Source: Nocardioides pocheonensis
Lineage (GTDB): Bacteria > Actinomycetota > Actinomycetes > Propionibacteriales > Nocardioidaceae
Direction of reading: 5' to 3'
Length of the DNA stretch: 60,554 bases
Assembly (NCBI RefSeq): GCF_003725535.1
Contig: NZ_RJSF01000003.1
Coordinates: 264,336-324,889, forward strand
Shown here piece by piece: positions 25,595-34,125 of the stretch (its first letter is position 1; each line of letters opens with the position of its first letter). The notes beneath the pieces are model-generated. The model saw only the letters and a list, made by a program, of their open reading frames with translations, had not been told where the DNA came from and searched no databases. A program made the translations under genes and the position numbers.

Positions 25595-25664
25595 GCGGAG
25601 GACCTCCTGTGGGGTTGGCTGGTGTGCGTGGTGCCCCGCCCGACGCCGGGCGGGAGGACGCGGG

Positions 25665-26324
25665 TCAGGTCTGCTCGTCGGTCCGGGGGTAGCCCCGGAT
25701 GCCCCGCCAGGCGAGGCCCGCGATCAGGCCGGCCGCCATGTCCTGCTCGATCGTGTCGCGGCCCTGGACCCTGTCCTGGAGCCAGAACCGGGCGCTGACC
25801 TCGCCCATTCCCACCAGCGCCACCGCGAGCAGTCGGCACTGGTCGTCGGGGAGCCCGGTGTCGTCGTGGATGACGTGCGCGATCAGCTCGGCGCACTCGG
25901 TGGTCACGCGGTCGATCCGCTGGCGCACGGCCGGGTCGTTGGTGAGGTCGGACTCGAAGACGAGCCGGAACTCGCCCTCCTCGCTGGCGACGTAGGTGTA
26001 GAAGGCGTGCATCGTCGCGGCGACCCGCTGCTTGTTGTCGTCGGTCGACTCCAGCGCGGCACGGGTGCCGTCGATGACGGCGTCGACGGCCCGGTCGAGC
26101 AGGGCCAGGTACAGCTCGAGCTTGCCCGGGAAGTGCTGGTAGAGGACCGGCTTGGAGACGCCGGCGCGGTCGGCGATGTCGTCCATGGCGGCGGCGTGGT
26201 AGCCCTGCGCGACGAACACCTCGAGCGCCGACTCGAGCAGCTGTGCGCGGCGGGCGCGACGGGGAAGCCTGCTGCCGCGCGGCGTGCGCTCGCCGGGGTT
26301 GGGACGGGTCGCGGGACTGCTCAC
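25665..26324 (-). CDS. TetR/AcrR family transcriptional regulator
   Basis: A 219-residue regulator from GTG 26324. The N-terminal helix-turn-helix is MDDIADRAGVSKPVLYQHFPGKLELY (about residues 48-73), preceded by a basic arm (RLPRRARRAQLL). The C-terminal ligand domain contains FRLVFESDLTNDPAVRQRI and GLAWRGIRGYPRTDEQ, which match the conserved orthologue beside DUF3107 in other actinobacteria (Rv3208 position). The ligand is unknown. The 267-base gap to the divergent surface-protein gene could hold its operator. Confidence 0.92.
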   Translation of the reverse strand: MSSPATRPNPGERTPRGSRLPRRARRAQLLESALEVFVAQGYHAAAMDDIADRAGVSKPVLYQHFPGKLELYLALLDRAVDAVIDGTRAALESTDDNKQRVAATMHAFYTYVASEEGEFRLVFESDLTNDPAVRQRIDRVTTECAELIAHVIHDDTGLPDDQCRLLAVALVGMGEVSARFWLQDRVQGRDTIEQDMAAGLIAGLAWRGIRGYPRTDEQT

Positions 26325-26591
26325 GCGGCGGGCCCCCTCGGGTCTCGGTGGTCGTGGACGACGGTCGGCGATGGTCGCAGGCGAGCCTACTCTGCGGCCG
26401 CTGCCGGGGGAGGCCCGCCACGGCCGCGCGTCCCTCGCGACTGCGGATGTGGTCGAAACCACAGCAAAGCAACAAAGCGGACTATACCGCCCGAATTGTT
26501 CCCTTGAATATCGAGGCCGCCCGGGACTGGAATGGATTCGAGGACCGGGCAAATCGGCCCGTTTCGGACAAAAGAATCGGGGGCAGTAATC

Positions 26592-27662
26592 ATGAGGAGC
26601 GTGAGCGGAGCCCGGAAGAATGCGGCCCGCCGCTTTGCCACTGTCATGGCTGCCGCAGGTGCGCTGCTCGTCTCGAGCGGCCTGGCCCTGATGGCAGCCC
26701 CTTCGCCGGCCGCGGCCGGCGACACCCGGGCGGCGGAGAGCACGTGCACGCCGTCGGAGGCCTACACCGAGACCAGCGACTGGGTCCTGACGTCGCCGGG
26801 CACGGATTGGTACGAGGTCGACCAGCGCCAGGTCCTCGTGACGCCGGCCGTCGACCCGACGTACGGTCCCGGCCAGCGGTACTCGTGGAACCCCCAGGGC
26901 CCGTACGACGAGTCCGTGGTCCCGCCCGCCTGGCCGACACCGGCGCAGGGCAGGTGGACGCCGAACACCGCGGCGTACAACCCCGGCCACGTCGGCGAGC
27001 CGGTCGGAGTGGTGTTCCAGCAGGGGCACGGCAACGGTGGTGACAACGCGTCGTGGTTCTACTGGGAGCGGGTGCAGGTCACCCCGGGCTCGGACGCGGT
27101 GTATCGCACCGAGTACAAGTTCGCCCTCGACCACCCGGCGGTCACCTGCCCCGTCGAGGCGTACGCCGACGTGCAGTGGATCGAGCCCAGCTGCGGCACG
27201 AAGGCGGACTTCAAGACCAAGAGCGGCGACCCCGTCGACGTGACCTGGTCCGCCCCGTCGGCCACGCCGGCACCGGGTGTCACGGTGACGCTCGTCGCGA
27301 CCGCGATGGACGGCTACACCTTCGGCGGCTCCGCCACCCAGGCGTTCACCCACACGTACGCCGCGGTGGTGCCGCCCGCAGGGCAGACCTACGACCCCGT
27401 GACGGGTGTCTGCGCGGCGCCCGTGCCGCCGGTCGTCGAGCCGCCCACGACGCCGCAGGTGAGCCCGCCCAAGACGCCCGTGAAGGCGCACGTCAAGGCT
27501 CAGACCAAGACCCCGACCGTCGTCCACGCGGGTCTGGTCACGACCGCGAGTGACACCGGCGCCCAGGCGGGCCTGGGCCTGGTCCTGGCCGGCCTGGTGC
27601 TGCTGGCCGGTGCGGGCAGCCTGGTCCTCGCCGGAGGAGGCGAGCCGAAGGACGCTGCCTGA
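26592..27662 (+). CDS. Secreted, C-terminally anchored surface protein
   Basis: A 356-residue protein from ATG 26592 with a signal peptide (basic start, hydrophobic 16-36, cleavage near APSPAAAGDT). The mature part contains FQQGHGNGGDNASWFYW and a Cys-containing C-terminal half with Pro-rich linkers. The last 50 residues begin TPTVVHAGL, followed after 11 residues by a hydrophobic helix and a short polar tail: a sorting-signal layout without LPXTG. It is paralogous to the next gene and lies two genes before a sortase, suggesting a sortase substrate (inference). Function unknown. The region just upstream is poorer in GC than the neighbouring genes. Confidence 0.82.
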   Translation: MRSVSGARKNAARRFATVMAAAGALLVSSGLALMAAPSPAAAGDTRAAESTCTPSEAYTETSDWVLTSPGTDWYEVDQRQVLVTPAVDPTYGPGQRYSWNPQGPYDESVVPPAWPTPAQGRWTPNTAAYNPGHVGEPVGVVFQQGHGNGGDNASWFYWERVQVTPGSDAVYRTEYKFALDHPAVTCPVEAYADVQWIEPSCGTKADFKTKSGDPVDVTWSAPSATPAPGVTVTLVATAMDGYTFGGSATQAFTHTYAAVVPPAGQTYDPVTGVCAAPVPPVVEPPTTPQVSPPKTPVKAHVKAQTKTPTVVHAGLVTTASDTGAQAGLGLVLAGLVLLAGAGSLVLAGGGEPKDAA

Positions 27663-27971
27663 CCCGGAGCCCGGGCGACGGTCCACCCCAGCCGTCGCCC
27701 GGGCGCTGTTCCCCGTCGCGCCGACTTGATACGGCTTGTCTGAGATATGGCCGGAATGTCCGTTTATTGGCTTTTCCGGACTAGACCGTTCCGCGAACCT
27801 GCTTGGCCGAAGGGCCCCGGAGGCCCTGCAATGGTATTCGCGGATGGGGTCTGGGGCTCTGTCCGCCTGTACCAATCACCCCGGTCCGCCCGGACCGGCG
27901 GGGGCCGTGCCTCTTTTCGGAGGCATTTCGAGGGTGTCTGAAAAGGCACCAGAACTGGGGCAAGAAACATC
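27663..27971. other. Intergenic region between the two surface-protein genes
   Basis: A 309-base gap. It contains the hairpin terminator at 27669-27704 and then a stretch of lower GC with T-rich runs (around 27755-27780), where a separate promoter for the second surface-protein gene is likely. The ribosome-site region GGGGCAAGAAACATC precedes the ATG and resembles the GGGGCAGTAATC leader of the first gene. No reading frame with coding character was seen. Confidence 0.6.
27669..27704 (+). terminator. Hairpin terminator after first surface-protein gene
   Basis: GCCCGGGCGACGG (27669-27681) pairs perfectly with CCGTCGCCCGGGC (27692-27704) around a 10-base loop, and the run GCTGTTCC follows. It lies six bases after the stop of the first surface-protein gene. 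Confidence 0.75.
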
Positions 27972-28703
27972 ATGGGGAACACACATGCAAAGGGGCGGTT
28001 CTCCGCCCGCCGCGCAGCGACCTTCCTGGGGGTGCTCGGTGCGCTGGTGATGTCCAGCGGCATCGCGCTGATGGTTGCCGCAACTCCGGCCAACGCTGCT
28101 GACTGCACGCCCGCCGCGGCGTTCACCGAGACGATCAACCACCCGGCCGTGACCCACGTGGTCCACCACGACGCCGTCGACGCCGTGCCGAGCATGTGGT
28201 GGAACTGGTCTCCCAACAAGGACCAGGGTCCGTTCGACGGGCCGCCGGACTTCCCCACGGACTCGCGCGGCACGTGGGAAGGCCCGCACACCAATGGCGG
28301 GCCCGGCCAGGACGAGGTCGGCACCTTCCAGCAGGGTGAGGGCAACGGCAGCTGGTTCCACCGCTCTGCAGCGGTCGAGGGTCAGGACGCGTTCGACGAG
28401 ACCGTGACCGACACCGCCGCCTGGACCGAGACCATCAACCACCCGGCCGTGACCTGCAACGCCGTCTCGACGCCTCAGGTCGAGGGGACCACCGTGGTCA
28501 GCCCGCCGAAGGCGCACGTCAAGGCCAAGGCCAAGGTCCACGCCCAGGCGGTCACGCCGACCGTGGTGCACGCCGGCCTGGCCAGCACGATCAAGGACAT
28601 GCGCGGCGAGCAGGGCCTGGCCCTGATGGTCGCCGGCATGATCATGCTGGTGGCTGCGGGCGGTCTCGGACTCCGCGTCCGGGGCGCCGCCGCGCGGATC
28701 TGA
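27972..28703 (+). CDS. Second secreted, C-terminally anchored surface protein
   Basis: A 243-residue paralogue of the 26592-27662 product. It has a signal peptide (hydrophobic 17-37, cleavage after TPANA-A), a mature start with DCTPAAAFTE, and QQGEGNGSWFH matching the first protein. The phrase TETINHPAVT occurs twice (residues 52-61 and 152-161), showing internal duplication. The last 49 residues again start TPTVVHAGL and carry a membrane helix, aligned almost gap-free with the first protein, and end RVRGAAARI. Preceded by the Lys-rich linker AHVKAKAKVHAQ. Probable substrate of the adjacent sortase (inference). Confidence 0.8.
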   Translation: MGNTHAKGRFSARRAATFLGVLGALVMSSGIALMVAATPANAADCTPAAAFTETINHPAVTHVVHHDAVDAVPSMWWNWSPNKDQGPFDGPPDFPTDSRGTWEGPHTNGGPGQDEVGTFQQGEGNGSWFHRSAAVEGQDAFDETVTDTAAWTETINHPAVTCNAVSTPQVEGTTVVSPPKAHVKAKAKVHAQAVTPTVVHAGLASTIKDMRGEQGLALMVAGMIMLVAAGGLGLRVRGAAARI

Positions 28704-28746
28704 GCCTCGTCCAGCGGACGAGCTCTGATCCAGTGAGCTGAACCCG

Positions 28747-28787
28747 ACCGAGGGCGACGACCGGTAGGACCGGTCGTCGCCCTCGGT
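28747..28787 (+). terminator. Strong intrinsic terminator after second surface-protein gene
   Basis: An 18-bp perfect stem (28747-28764 with 28770-28787, ACCGAGGGCGACGACCGG on the left) closes a 5-base loop and is followed by GTTTGCG. It separates the surface-protein genes from the sortase gene, so the sortase probably has its own promoter or depends on read-through. Confidence 0.85.
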
Positions 28788-28835
28788 GTTTGCGTCGCGG
28801 GCCGGACCCGAGTGACAGATTCCCGAGGAGGCGCG

Positions 28836-30887
28836 GTGGACGAGCACGGTCCGCCCGACCCGTCGGAGCAGCCGCTGGTTGCGGCCGCCCCGGCCGACGG
28901 CCGCGATCCTGACGACGCGGTCGCGTTCCTCCGTACGGTCCGGGAGCTCGTGCACGGCGAGCAGGTGCCCACGCCCCGAAGCGGGTCCGACGCGTGGGAA
29001 GCGCCGACGGGCAGCGAACCGACGACCGGATGGCTGCCCGGACGGTGGGAGGTCGAACCGGCGCCCGCGGCGCCCGGGCGGCGGCGCCGCAGAGTGCCAC
29101 CGGACGACGAGCAGCAACCGAGCGGGAAGTCGGCGAAGACCCGTCGTCGCGCACGCAGCCGCCGTACCGTGGAGACGGCGGCGCAGAGGGGCGCGCCGGG
29201 GGCGGAGGTGCCGATGAAGGCGAGTGGGCGCGAGCCTGGCCCCACTCCGGTTGCGCCCGACCCGGCACCCGACGACCGCGACCCCGGGTCCCGCGACCGT
29301 CCGGCCGAGGTGACCGCGCCGGCTCCCGGGTCCGAGGAGCTCGTCGGCGACGGCCCACGGGCGCGGACGAAGACCCTCCGGGCAGAGGAGAAGGCGCGCG
29401 CGGCGCGGGAGCGCCAGGAGGCACGCGAGCGGGCCCTGGTGGATCGTGCGGCGGCCCTGGTCGCGAAGGCCGAGGCGAAGGCCGAGAGGGACCGCAGGAA
29501 GGCCGGACGCGGGCAGGCGGAGGCCACCGCCGCTGACCTGGCGGGAACGAGCGAGCCCACGGAGCAGGTCGCCCCGACCCGGCCGACCAGGGCCGAGCGC
29601 AAGGCGGAGCGCGAGGCCGCGCGGGAGCGGGCCTGGCTCGAGCGGGCTGCCGCGGAGGCGGTGGCAGCCGAGGCCCGAGCCGAGCGTGAGGCCGGGGAGA
29701 GCAGGGCCAGGGCGGAGCGCGAGGCGGCGGAGGCCGCGCGTGCGCGGGACCGCGCGGAGCGCGAGGCCGAGGAGGAGCACGCACGGGTCGCACGCATCGC
29801 CGAGGAGGTCGCGGAGACGATCGCGCGCCTCGAGGCGGAGGCGAAGGCCCAGTCCGACGGCATGAGCGCGAAGGCGCAGGCAAGGATCGCGCGCGTCACC
29901 GGGAAGGCGGAGGCGCGGGTCGCGCGAGCCGCGCGCCGATCCGAGGCCGCCACCGAGCGGGCTTCGGCCAAGACGGAGCGACGTCTGCGGCGTCGGGCTG
30001 CGAAGGCCCAGCAGCGTGCCGACCGCGCCGCCGCGGGGGCCAGGGCGAAGTCGGAGGTTGCCGCACAGCACGCCCGCCGGGCCGCCGAGCTCGAGGCGCG
30101 GGCGATCGCGGTCGACCCGGCCGGCACCGACGAGGGACGTGTCGAGCGGCTGGCCGACTACATCGCGCGGGTCGAGGCGCAGCGGTCCTCGCAGGACCGC
30201 GGACCACGATTCGGCCGGCGCGCCCGGGCGGCGACCGTCGGCGCGGTGATCGTGGTCGCCGCGCTCGTGCCGTGGGTGGCCCCGCAGGTGCCTGACGCGA
30301 TCTCCGGGATCCTCCCGGGCCACGCCGGGAAGCCGGTCCGCGTGGCCGACCCGCCCGTCGCGCCGCCGACCACGGCGTTCGTGGGCCCGGTCGGCGTCCA
30401 GGACCAGGCCGGCCCGTACGACGGCGTACGCCTCCAGGCGGCCGGCTGGCCGCGTGAGGTCCAGGTGGACCGGCTGCACGTGGACTCCACGGTCCTTCCG
30501 ATCAGCGGTCAGAGCGGGTCGCTGCTGCCTCCGTCCGACCCGCAGGTGCTGGGCTGGTGGAAGGAGGGGCGACCTGCCGGTGCGGAGTACGGCTCGGCCG
30601 TCATCACCGGGCACACCGTGCACACCGGCGGCGGTGCCCTCGATCACCTCGACAAGCTCGTCGTCGGCGACTCCGTGCGGGTGCGCACGGACGCCGGCTG
30701 GATCCGCTACGAGGTGCAACGGACCCGGGTCTACTCCACCGAGCAGCTGGCCCGCGACGCCAAGCAGATCTTCACCCTGGGCGGCCCGGGACGGCTCGTG
30801 CTGATCACCTGCGACAACTGGAACGGGTCGTTCTACGAGTCCAACGCGGTGGTGTTCGCGGCGCCCGTCGCCGACGAGCCGAGCTGA
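28836..30887 (+). CDS. Sortase with long cytoplasmic coiled-coil N-terminus
   Basis: A 683-residue protein from GTG 28836, which has GAGGAGG at ideal distance. Residues 1-165 are polar and Pro-rich; about 170-450 are an Ala/Arg/Glu-rich coiled coil (repeats such as AEREAAEAARARDRAEREAE); one membrane helix spans about 465-487. The C-terminal domain is a sortase with catalytic His593 in ITGHTVH and Cys659 in LVLITCDNW, closest to the class F type of actinobacteria. Sortases cut a C-terminal signal and join the protein to the wall. The topology puts the coiled coil in the cytoplasm, which is unusual: class F enzymes are normally near 200 residues. Confidence 0.88.
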   Translation: MDEHGPPDPSEQPLVAAAPADGRDPDDAVAFLRTVRELVHGEQVPTPRSGSDAWEAPTGSEPTTGWLPGRWEVEPAPAAPGRRRRRVPPDDEQQPSGKSAKTRRRARSRRTVETAAQRGAPGAEVPMKASGREPGPTPVAPDPAPDDRDPGSRDRPAEVTAPAPGSEELVGDGPRARTKTLRAEEKARAARERQEARERALVDRAAALVAKAEAKAERDRRKAGRGQAEATAADLAGTSEPTEQVAPTRPTRAERKAEREAARERAWLERAAAEAVAAEARAEREAGESRARAEREAAEAARARDRAEREAEEEHARVARIAEEVAETIARLEAEAKAQSDGMSAKAQARIARVTGKAEARVARAARRSEAATERASAKTERRLRRRAAKAQQRADRAAAGARAKSEVAAQHARRAAELEARAIAVDPAGTDEGRVERLADYIARVEAQRSSQDRGPRFGRRARAATVGAVIVVAALVPWVAPQVPDAISGILPGHAGKPVRVADPPVAPPTTAFVGPVGVQDQAGPYDGVRLQAAGWPREVQVDRLHVDSTVLPISGQSGSLLPPSDPQVLGWWKEGRPAGAEYGSAVITGHTVHTGGGALDHLDKLVVGDSVRVRTDAGWIRYEVQRTRVYSTEQLARDAKQIFTLGGPGRLVLITCDNWNGSFYESNAVVFAAPVADEPS

Positions 30888-31016
30888 CGGGATCGCGAGA
30901 CGGAGTTCCCAGATGCCGGGACCGCGGTCGGCGACCGAGGTGGCTCGGGGAACATGGACGGACCGCGCGGTGTTCTCACCGCCGAAGAAGTTCGATCGCT
31001 GACACCGAGGAGCGTC

Positions 31017-32216
31017 GTGTCCCTGCCCGCACTGGTCGAGCCGGCCGCTGAGCTGACCGTCGACGAAGTCCGCCGCTACAGCCGGCACCTGATCATCCCC
31101 GACGTCGGGATGTCGGGGCAGAAGCGGCTCAAGAACGCGAAGGTGCTCGTGATCGGCGCCGGTGGTCTCGGCAGCCCGGCGCTGCTGTACCTCGCCGCAG
31201 CCGGCGTCGGCACGCTCGGCATCGCCGAGTTCGACGAGGTCGACGAGTCGAACCTGCAGCGCCAGGTCATCCACGGCCAGAGCGACGTCGGCCGCCCGAA
31301 GGCGGAGTCGGCCAAGGACTCGATCGCCGAGATCAACCCGCTGGTGAACGTCGTCGTGCACGACGTGCGCCTCGACAACGACAACGTCATGGAGATCTTC
31401 CGTGGCTACGACCTGATCGTCGACGGCACCGACAACTTCGCCACGCGCTACATGGTCAACGACGCGGCGTACTTCCTCGGCATCCCCTACGTCTGGGGCT
31501 CGATCTACCGCTTCGACGGCCAGGCCAGCGTGTTCGCGCCGACGCTCGTCGACGACGCTCCGTGCTACCGCTGCCTCTACCCCGAGCCGCCGCCGCCGGG
31601 CATGGTGCCCAGCTGCGCCGAGGGCGGTGTCCTCGGCGTGCTCTGCGCGAGCATCGGCTCGATCCAGGTCAACGAGGCGATCAAGCTGCTCACCGGCATC
31701 GGCGACCCGCTGGTCGGCAAGCTGATGATCTACGACGCCCTCGAGATGGAGTACCGCAAGCTCAAGGTGCGCAAGGACCCGAACTGCGCGCTCTGCGGCG
31801 AGCACCCCACCGTCACCGAGCTGATCGACTACGAGACCTTCTGCGGTGCGATCAGCGACGAGGCGGCCGACGCGGCCGCCGACGCCACGATCTCGGTGGT
31901 CCAGCTCGAGCACATGCTCAAGGAGCGCGAGGAGGGCACCCGTGACTTCGTGCTCGTCGACGTGCGCGAGCCCAACGAGTACGAGATCAACCGCATCCCC
32001 GGCTCGGTGCTGATCCCCAAGGGCGACTTCCTCAACGGCTCCGCCCTCGAGAAGCTGCCCAGCGACAAGCAGATCGTCATGCACTGCAAGACCGGCGTGC
32101 GGTCCGCGGAGACCCTGGCGATCGTGAAGGGCGCGGGCTACTCCGACGCCGTCCACGTCGGTGGTGGCGTGGTCGCGTGGGTCAACCAGATCGACCCGTC
32201 GCAGCCGTCGTACTGA
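31017..32216 (+). CDS. moeZ: MoeZ: adenylyltransferase/sulfurtransferase
   Basis: A 399-residue fusion of a ThiF/MoeB adenylylating domain (VLVIGAGGLGSPALLYLA at 43-60; DESNLQRQVIHG; DGTDNFATRY) and a C-terminal rhodanese domain with active-site Cys357 in HCKTGVRSAE. Two CxxC pairs (CYRC and CALC) likely bind zinc. It activates the C-terminus of ubiquitin-like sulfur carriers and loads sulfur for molybdopterin, cysteine or thiouridine synthesis. It matches M. tuberculosis MoeZ (Rv3206c) along its length. GTG 31017 with GAGGAGC before it is preferred to upstream codons. Confidence 0.95.
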   Translation: MSLPALVEPAAELTVDEVRRYSRHLIIPDVGMSGQKRLKNAKVLVIGAGGLGSPALLYLAAAGVGTLGIAEFDEVDESNLQRQVIHGQSDVGRPKAESAKDSIAEINPLVNVVVHDVRLDNDNVMEIFRGYDLIVDGTDNFATRYMVNDAAYFLGIPYVWGSIYRFDGQASVFAPTLVDDAPCYRCLYPEPPPPGMVPSCAEGGVLGVLCASIGSIQVNEAIKLLTGIGDPLVGKLMIYDALEMEYRKLKVRKDPNCALCGEHPTVTELIDYETFCGAISDEAADAAADATISVVQLEHMLKEREEGTRDFVLVDVREPNEYEINRIPGSVLIPKGDFLNGSALEKLPSDKQIVMHCKTGVRSAETLAIVKGAGYSDAVHVGGGVVAWVNQIDPSQPSY

Positions 32217-32227
32217 GGCGATTTCGG

Positions 32228-32259
32228 ACGGCGCATGGCCCGAACGGGCCATGCGCCGT
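32228..32259 (+). terminator. Hairpin terminator after moeZ
   Basis: A 14-bp perfect stem (32228-32241 with 32246-32259, ACGGCGCATGGCCC on the left) with loop GAAC begins 12 bases after the moeZ stop. No U-tract follows, as is common in this GC range. Confidence 0.7.
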
Positions 32260-32292
32260 AACCCGAACGGACTAGAACTCGTTGCAGGGGAC

Positions 32293-33147
32293 ATGCGCGT
32301 TCTTCGAGTCCTCGCCCTGCTCCTGCTCGTGGCCGCCGGTCTCACCGCCGCCCAGTCCGGTGCTGCCGCGACGCCCACGTGGGCGCCGGCCGCCACGGCG
32401 GCGATCCACCCCGGCACGATGATGTACACGGCCGGTGCGCAGTGCACCGCCAACTTCGTCTACACCGACGACGCCGGCAACGTGTACGTCGGCTACGCCG
32501 CCCACTGCGCCGGCAAGGGCAGCTCGACGGACACCAACGGCTGCAACGTCGACTCCGTGCCGCTCGGCACCCCCGTCGACTTCACCAACGACGGCAGCCT
32601 GATCTCGGAGGGCACGATCGTGGGCCACGGCACGCTGGCCTACAGCTCCTGGATCACCGAGCACCAGCTCGGCACGACCGACCCGAACACCTGCGCCTAC
32701 AACGACCTCGCCCTGGTGAAGGTCGACCCCGCCGACGTCGGCAAGGTCAACCCCTCCGTGCCCTTCTGGGGCGGGCCCACCGGCATCGACACGAACGGCA
32801 CGGCGGCCGGTGACCGCGTCTACACCTACGGCAACTCCAGCCTGCGGTTCGGCCTCTCCCCGCTCTCCCCGCACACCGGCGTGAGCCTCGGCGACGACCC
32901 GGCCGACGGCGGCTGGTCGCACCCGCTCTACACCGCCTCACCAGGCATCCCCGGCGACTCCGGCTCGGGCTTCTTGAGCGCGGACGGCACCGCGGTCGGC
33001 GTGCTCTCCACACTCGGGCTCGCGCCGCTGCCCGCGTCGAACAACATCGGCGACCTGGCCCACGAGCTCGCGTTCGCGCAGGCGCACTCGGGCATCGCCG
33101 GCCTGCGGCTGGTGCTCGGCACGGAGCCGTTCCAGCCGGCCTTCTGA
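32293..33147 (+). CDS. Secreted chymotrypsin-fold (S1-like) serine protease
   Basis: A 284-residue protein with a signal peptide (hydrophobic 5-21, cleavage near SGAAA-TP). The catalytic triad is readable: His71 in YAAHC, Asp138 in NDLALV, Ser223 in GDSGSG. Several Cys are placed for disulfides (C51-C72-like). The FWGGPTGID loop and the long insertion are shared with the next gene, so the two are paralogues. Its target is unknown. It interrupts the moeZ-to-ATL order of the conserved block. ATG 32293 follows GCAGGGGAC. Confidence 0.87.
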   Translation: MRVLRVLALLLLVAAGLTAAQSGAAATPTWAPAATAAIHPGTMMYTAGAQCTANFVYTDDAGNVYVGYAAHCAGKGSSTDTNGCNVDSVPLGTPVDFTNDGSLISEGTIVGHGTLAYSSWITEHQLGTTDPNTCAYNDLALVKVDPADVGKVNPSVPFWGGPTGIDTNGTAAGDRVYTYGNSSLRFGLSPLSPHTGVSLGDDPADGGWSHPLYTASPGIPGDSGSGFLSADGTAVGVLSTLGLAPLPASNNIGDLAHELAFAQAHSGIAGLRLVLGTEPFQPAF

Positions 33148-33278
33148 GCCGGCCCCGGGCCGCCGCCGACCGGGGTCCCGGCCGCGAGCAGAGGTTTCGT
33201 CCCTTGTCAACCTATTCGCCCGAATTGCGCTGACTGGTCCACTCCGCAAATCCGGCTAAAGCGACACAACGCCCAGGC

Positions 33279-34097
33279 ATGGCGCACCCTGAGTGCATGC
33301 AGCGCAAGGGTTTCTGGGCCACCGTCGTCCTCGCCACCGTCGTCTCGGTGCTCACCGTCCTCGGCACGACTGGTCCAGCAGGAGCGGTCGCGACGAGCAC
33401 GACGGGCCGGGTCGGCCCGGGCACGCAGCTGGTCACCGGCGGGCGGTCGTGCACCGCCGGCTTCGTCTTCCGCGACGCCGCGCACCGGACCTACCTCGGG
33501 TACGCCGCCTCGTGCGCCACCCGCTCCGGCGCGGCGAGCGCCTGCGCCGCTCGCGCACTGCCGGCCGGCACCGTGGTGCGGCTCGCCGACCGCGGCCGCA
33601 CCCTCGGGTACGGCGTGCTGCGGTACTCCTCGCTGCGCGCGCTGAAGGCGGCCGGAGTCTCCGACGCCGCGACCTGCGCAGCCAACGACTTCGCCCTCGT
33701 GCAGCTCCGGGGCGCGCTGGCCCGCCGGGCGCGTGCCGCGATGCCCTACTGGGGCGGGCCGACCGGGCTGGCAGCCCTGCCGAGCGCGGGCAGCACCGTC
33801 TTCGGTCTCGCCCGGACCTCGGCGACCTCGCGGACGATCCCGCGCGCCGGACAGGTCACCTCGACGGCGGGCAGCGCCGCGACCGTCAGCACCCTGCTGC
33901 CCAGCACCCGGGCCGACCGGGGCACCGGGTTCCTCGACGACGCGGGTCGCGCCGTCGGGATCCTGACCGGCTCGTCGACCAGCGGCGCCAACGCCGTGGT
34001 GAGCCTGGCGGACGTGGTGGCGTACGCCGCGGCGCACGGCGTGCCCGGCCTCACCCTGGTGCAGGGCGGCGCGTTCAGCGGGTCGGCCGTTCTCTGA
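33279..34097 (+). CDS. Secreted S1-fold paralogue with lost catalytic residues
   Basis: A 272-residue paralogue of the upstream protease (shared GYAAxC, NDxALV, YWGGPTGL, GTGFLD blocks) with a signal peptide ending near GPAGAVA. The catalytic His is Ser78 (AASC) and the catalytic Ser is Arg214 (ADRGTG); the Asp (137) remains. It cannot act as a serine protease by the usual mechanism. The frame is intact and codon use ordinary, so it looks like a maintained pseudoenzyme (binding or inhibitory role is inference). ATG 33297 is an alternative start with a more typical signal-peptide N-terminus. Confidence 0.82.
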   Translation: MAHPECMQRKGFWATVVLATVVSVLTVLGTTGPAGAVATSTTGRVGPGTQLVTGGRSCTAGFVFRDAAHRTYLGYAASCATRSGAASACAARALPAGTVVRLADRGRTLGYGVLRYSSLRALKAAGVSDAATCAANDFALVQLRGALARRARAAMPYWGGPTGLAALPSAGSTVFGLARTSATSRTIPRAGQVTSTAGSAATVSTLLPSTRADRGTGFLDDAGRAVGILTGSSTSGANAVVSLADVVAYAAAHGVPGLTLVQGGAFSGSAVL

Positions 34098-34125
34098 ACC
34101 GTCGGGGGCCTGCCAGACTCGCCGC

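Noticed and set aside
27876-32453. A 1525-codon open frame on the minus strand across the surface proteins, sortase and moeZ
   Set aside because: It is exactly antisense to genes with clear domains, has no recognisable motif and shows the Gly/Arg/Leu/Ala-rich composition of GC-driven shadow frames.
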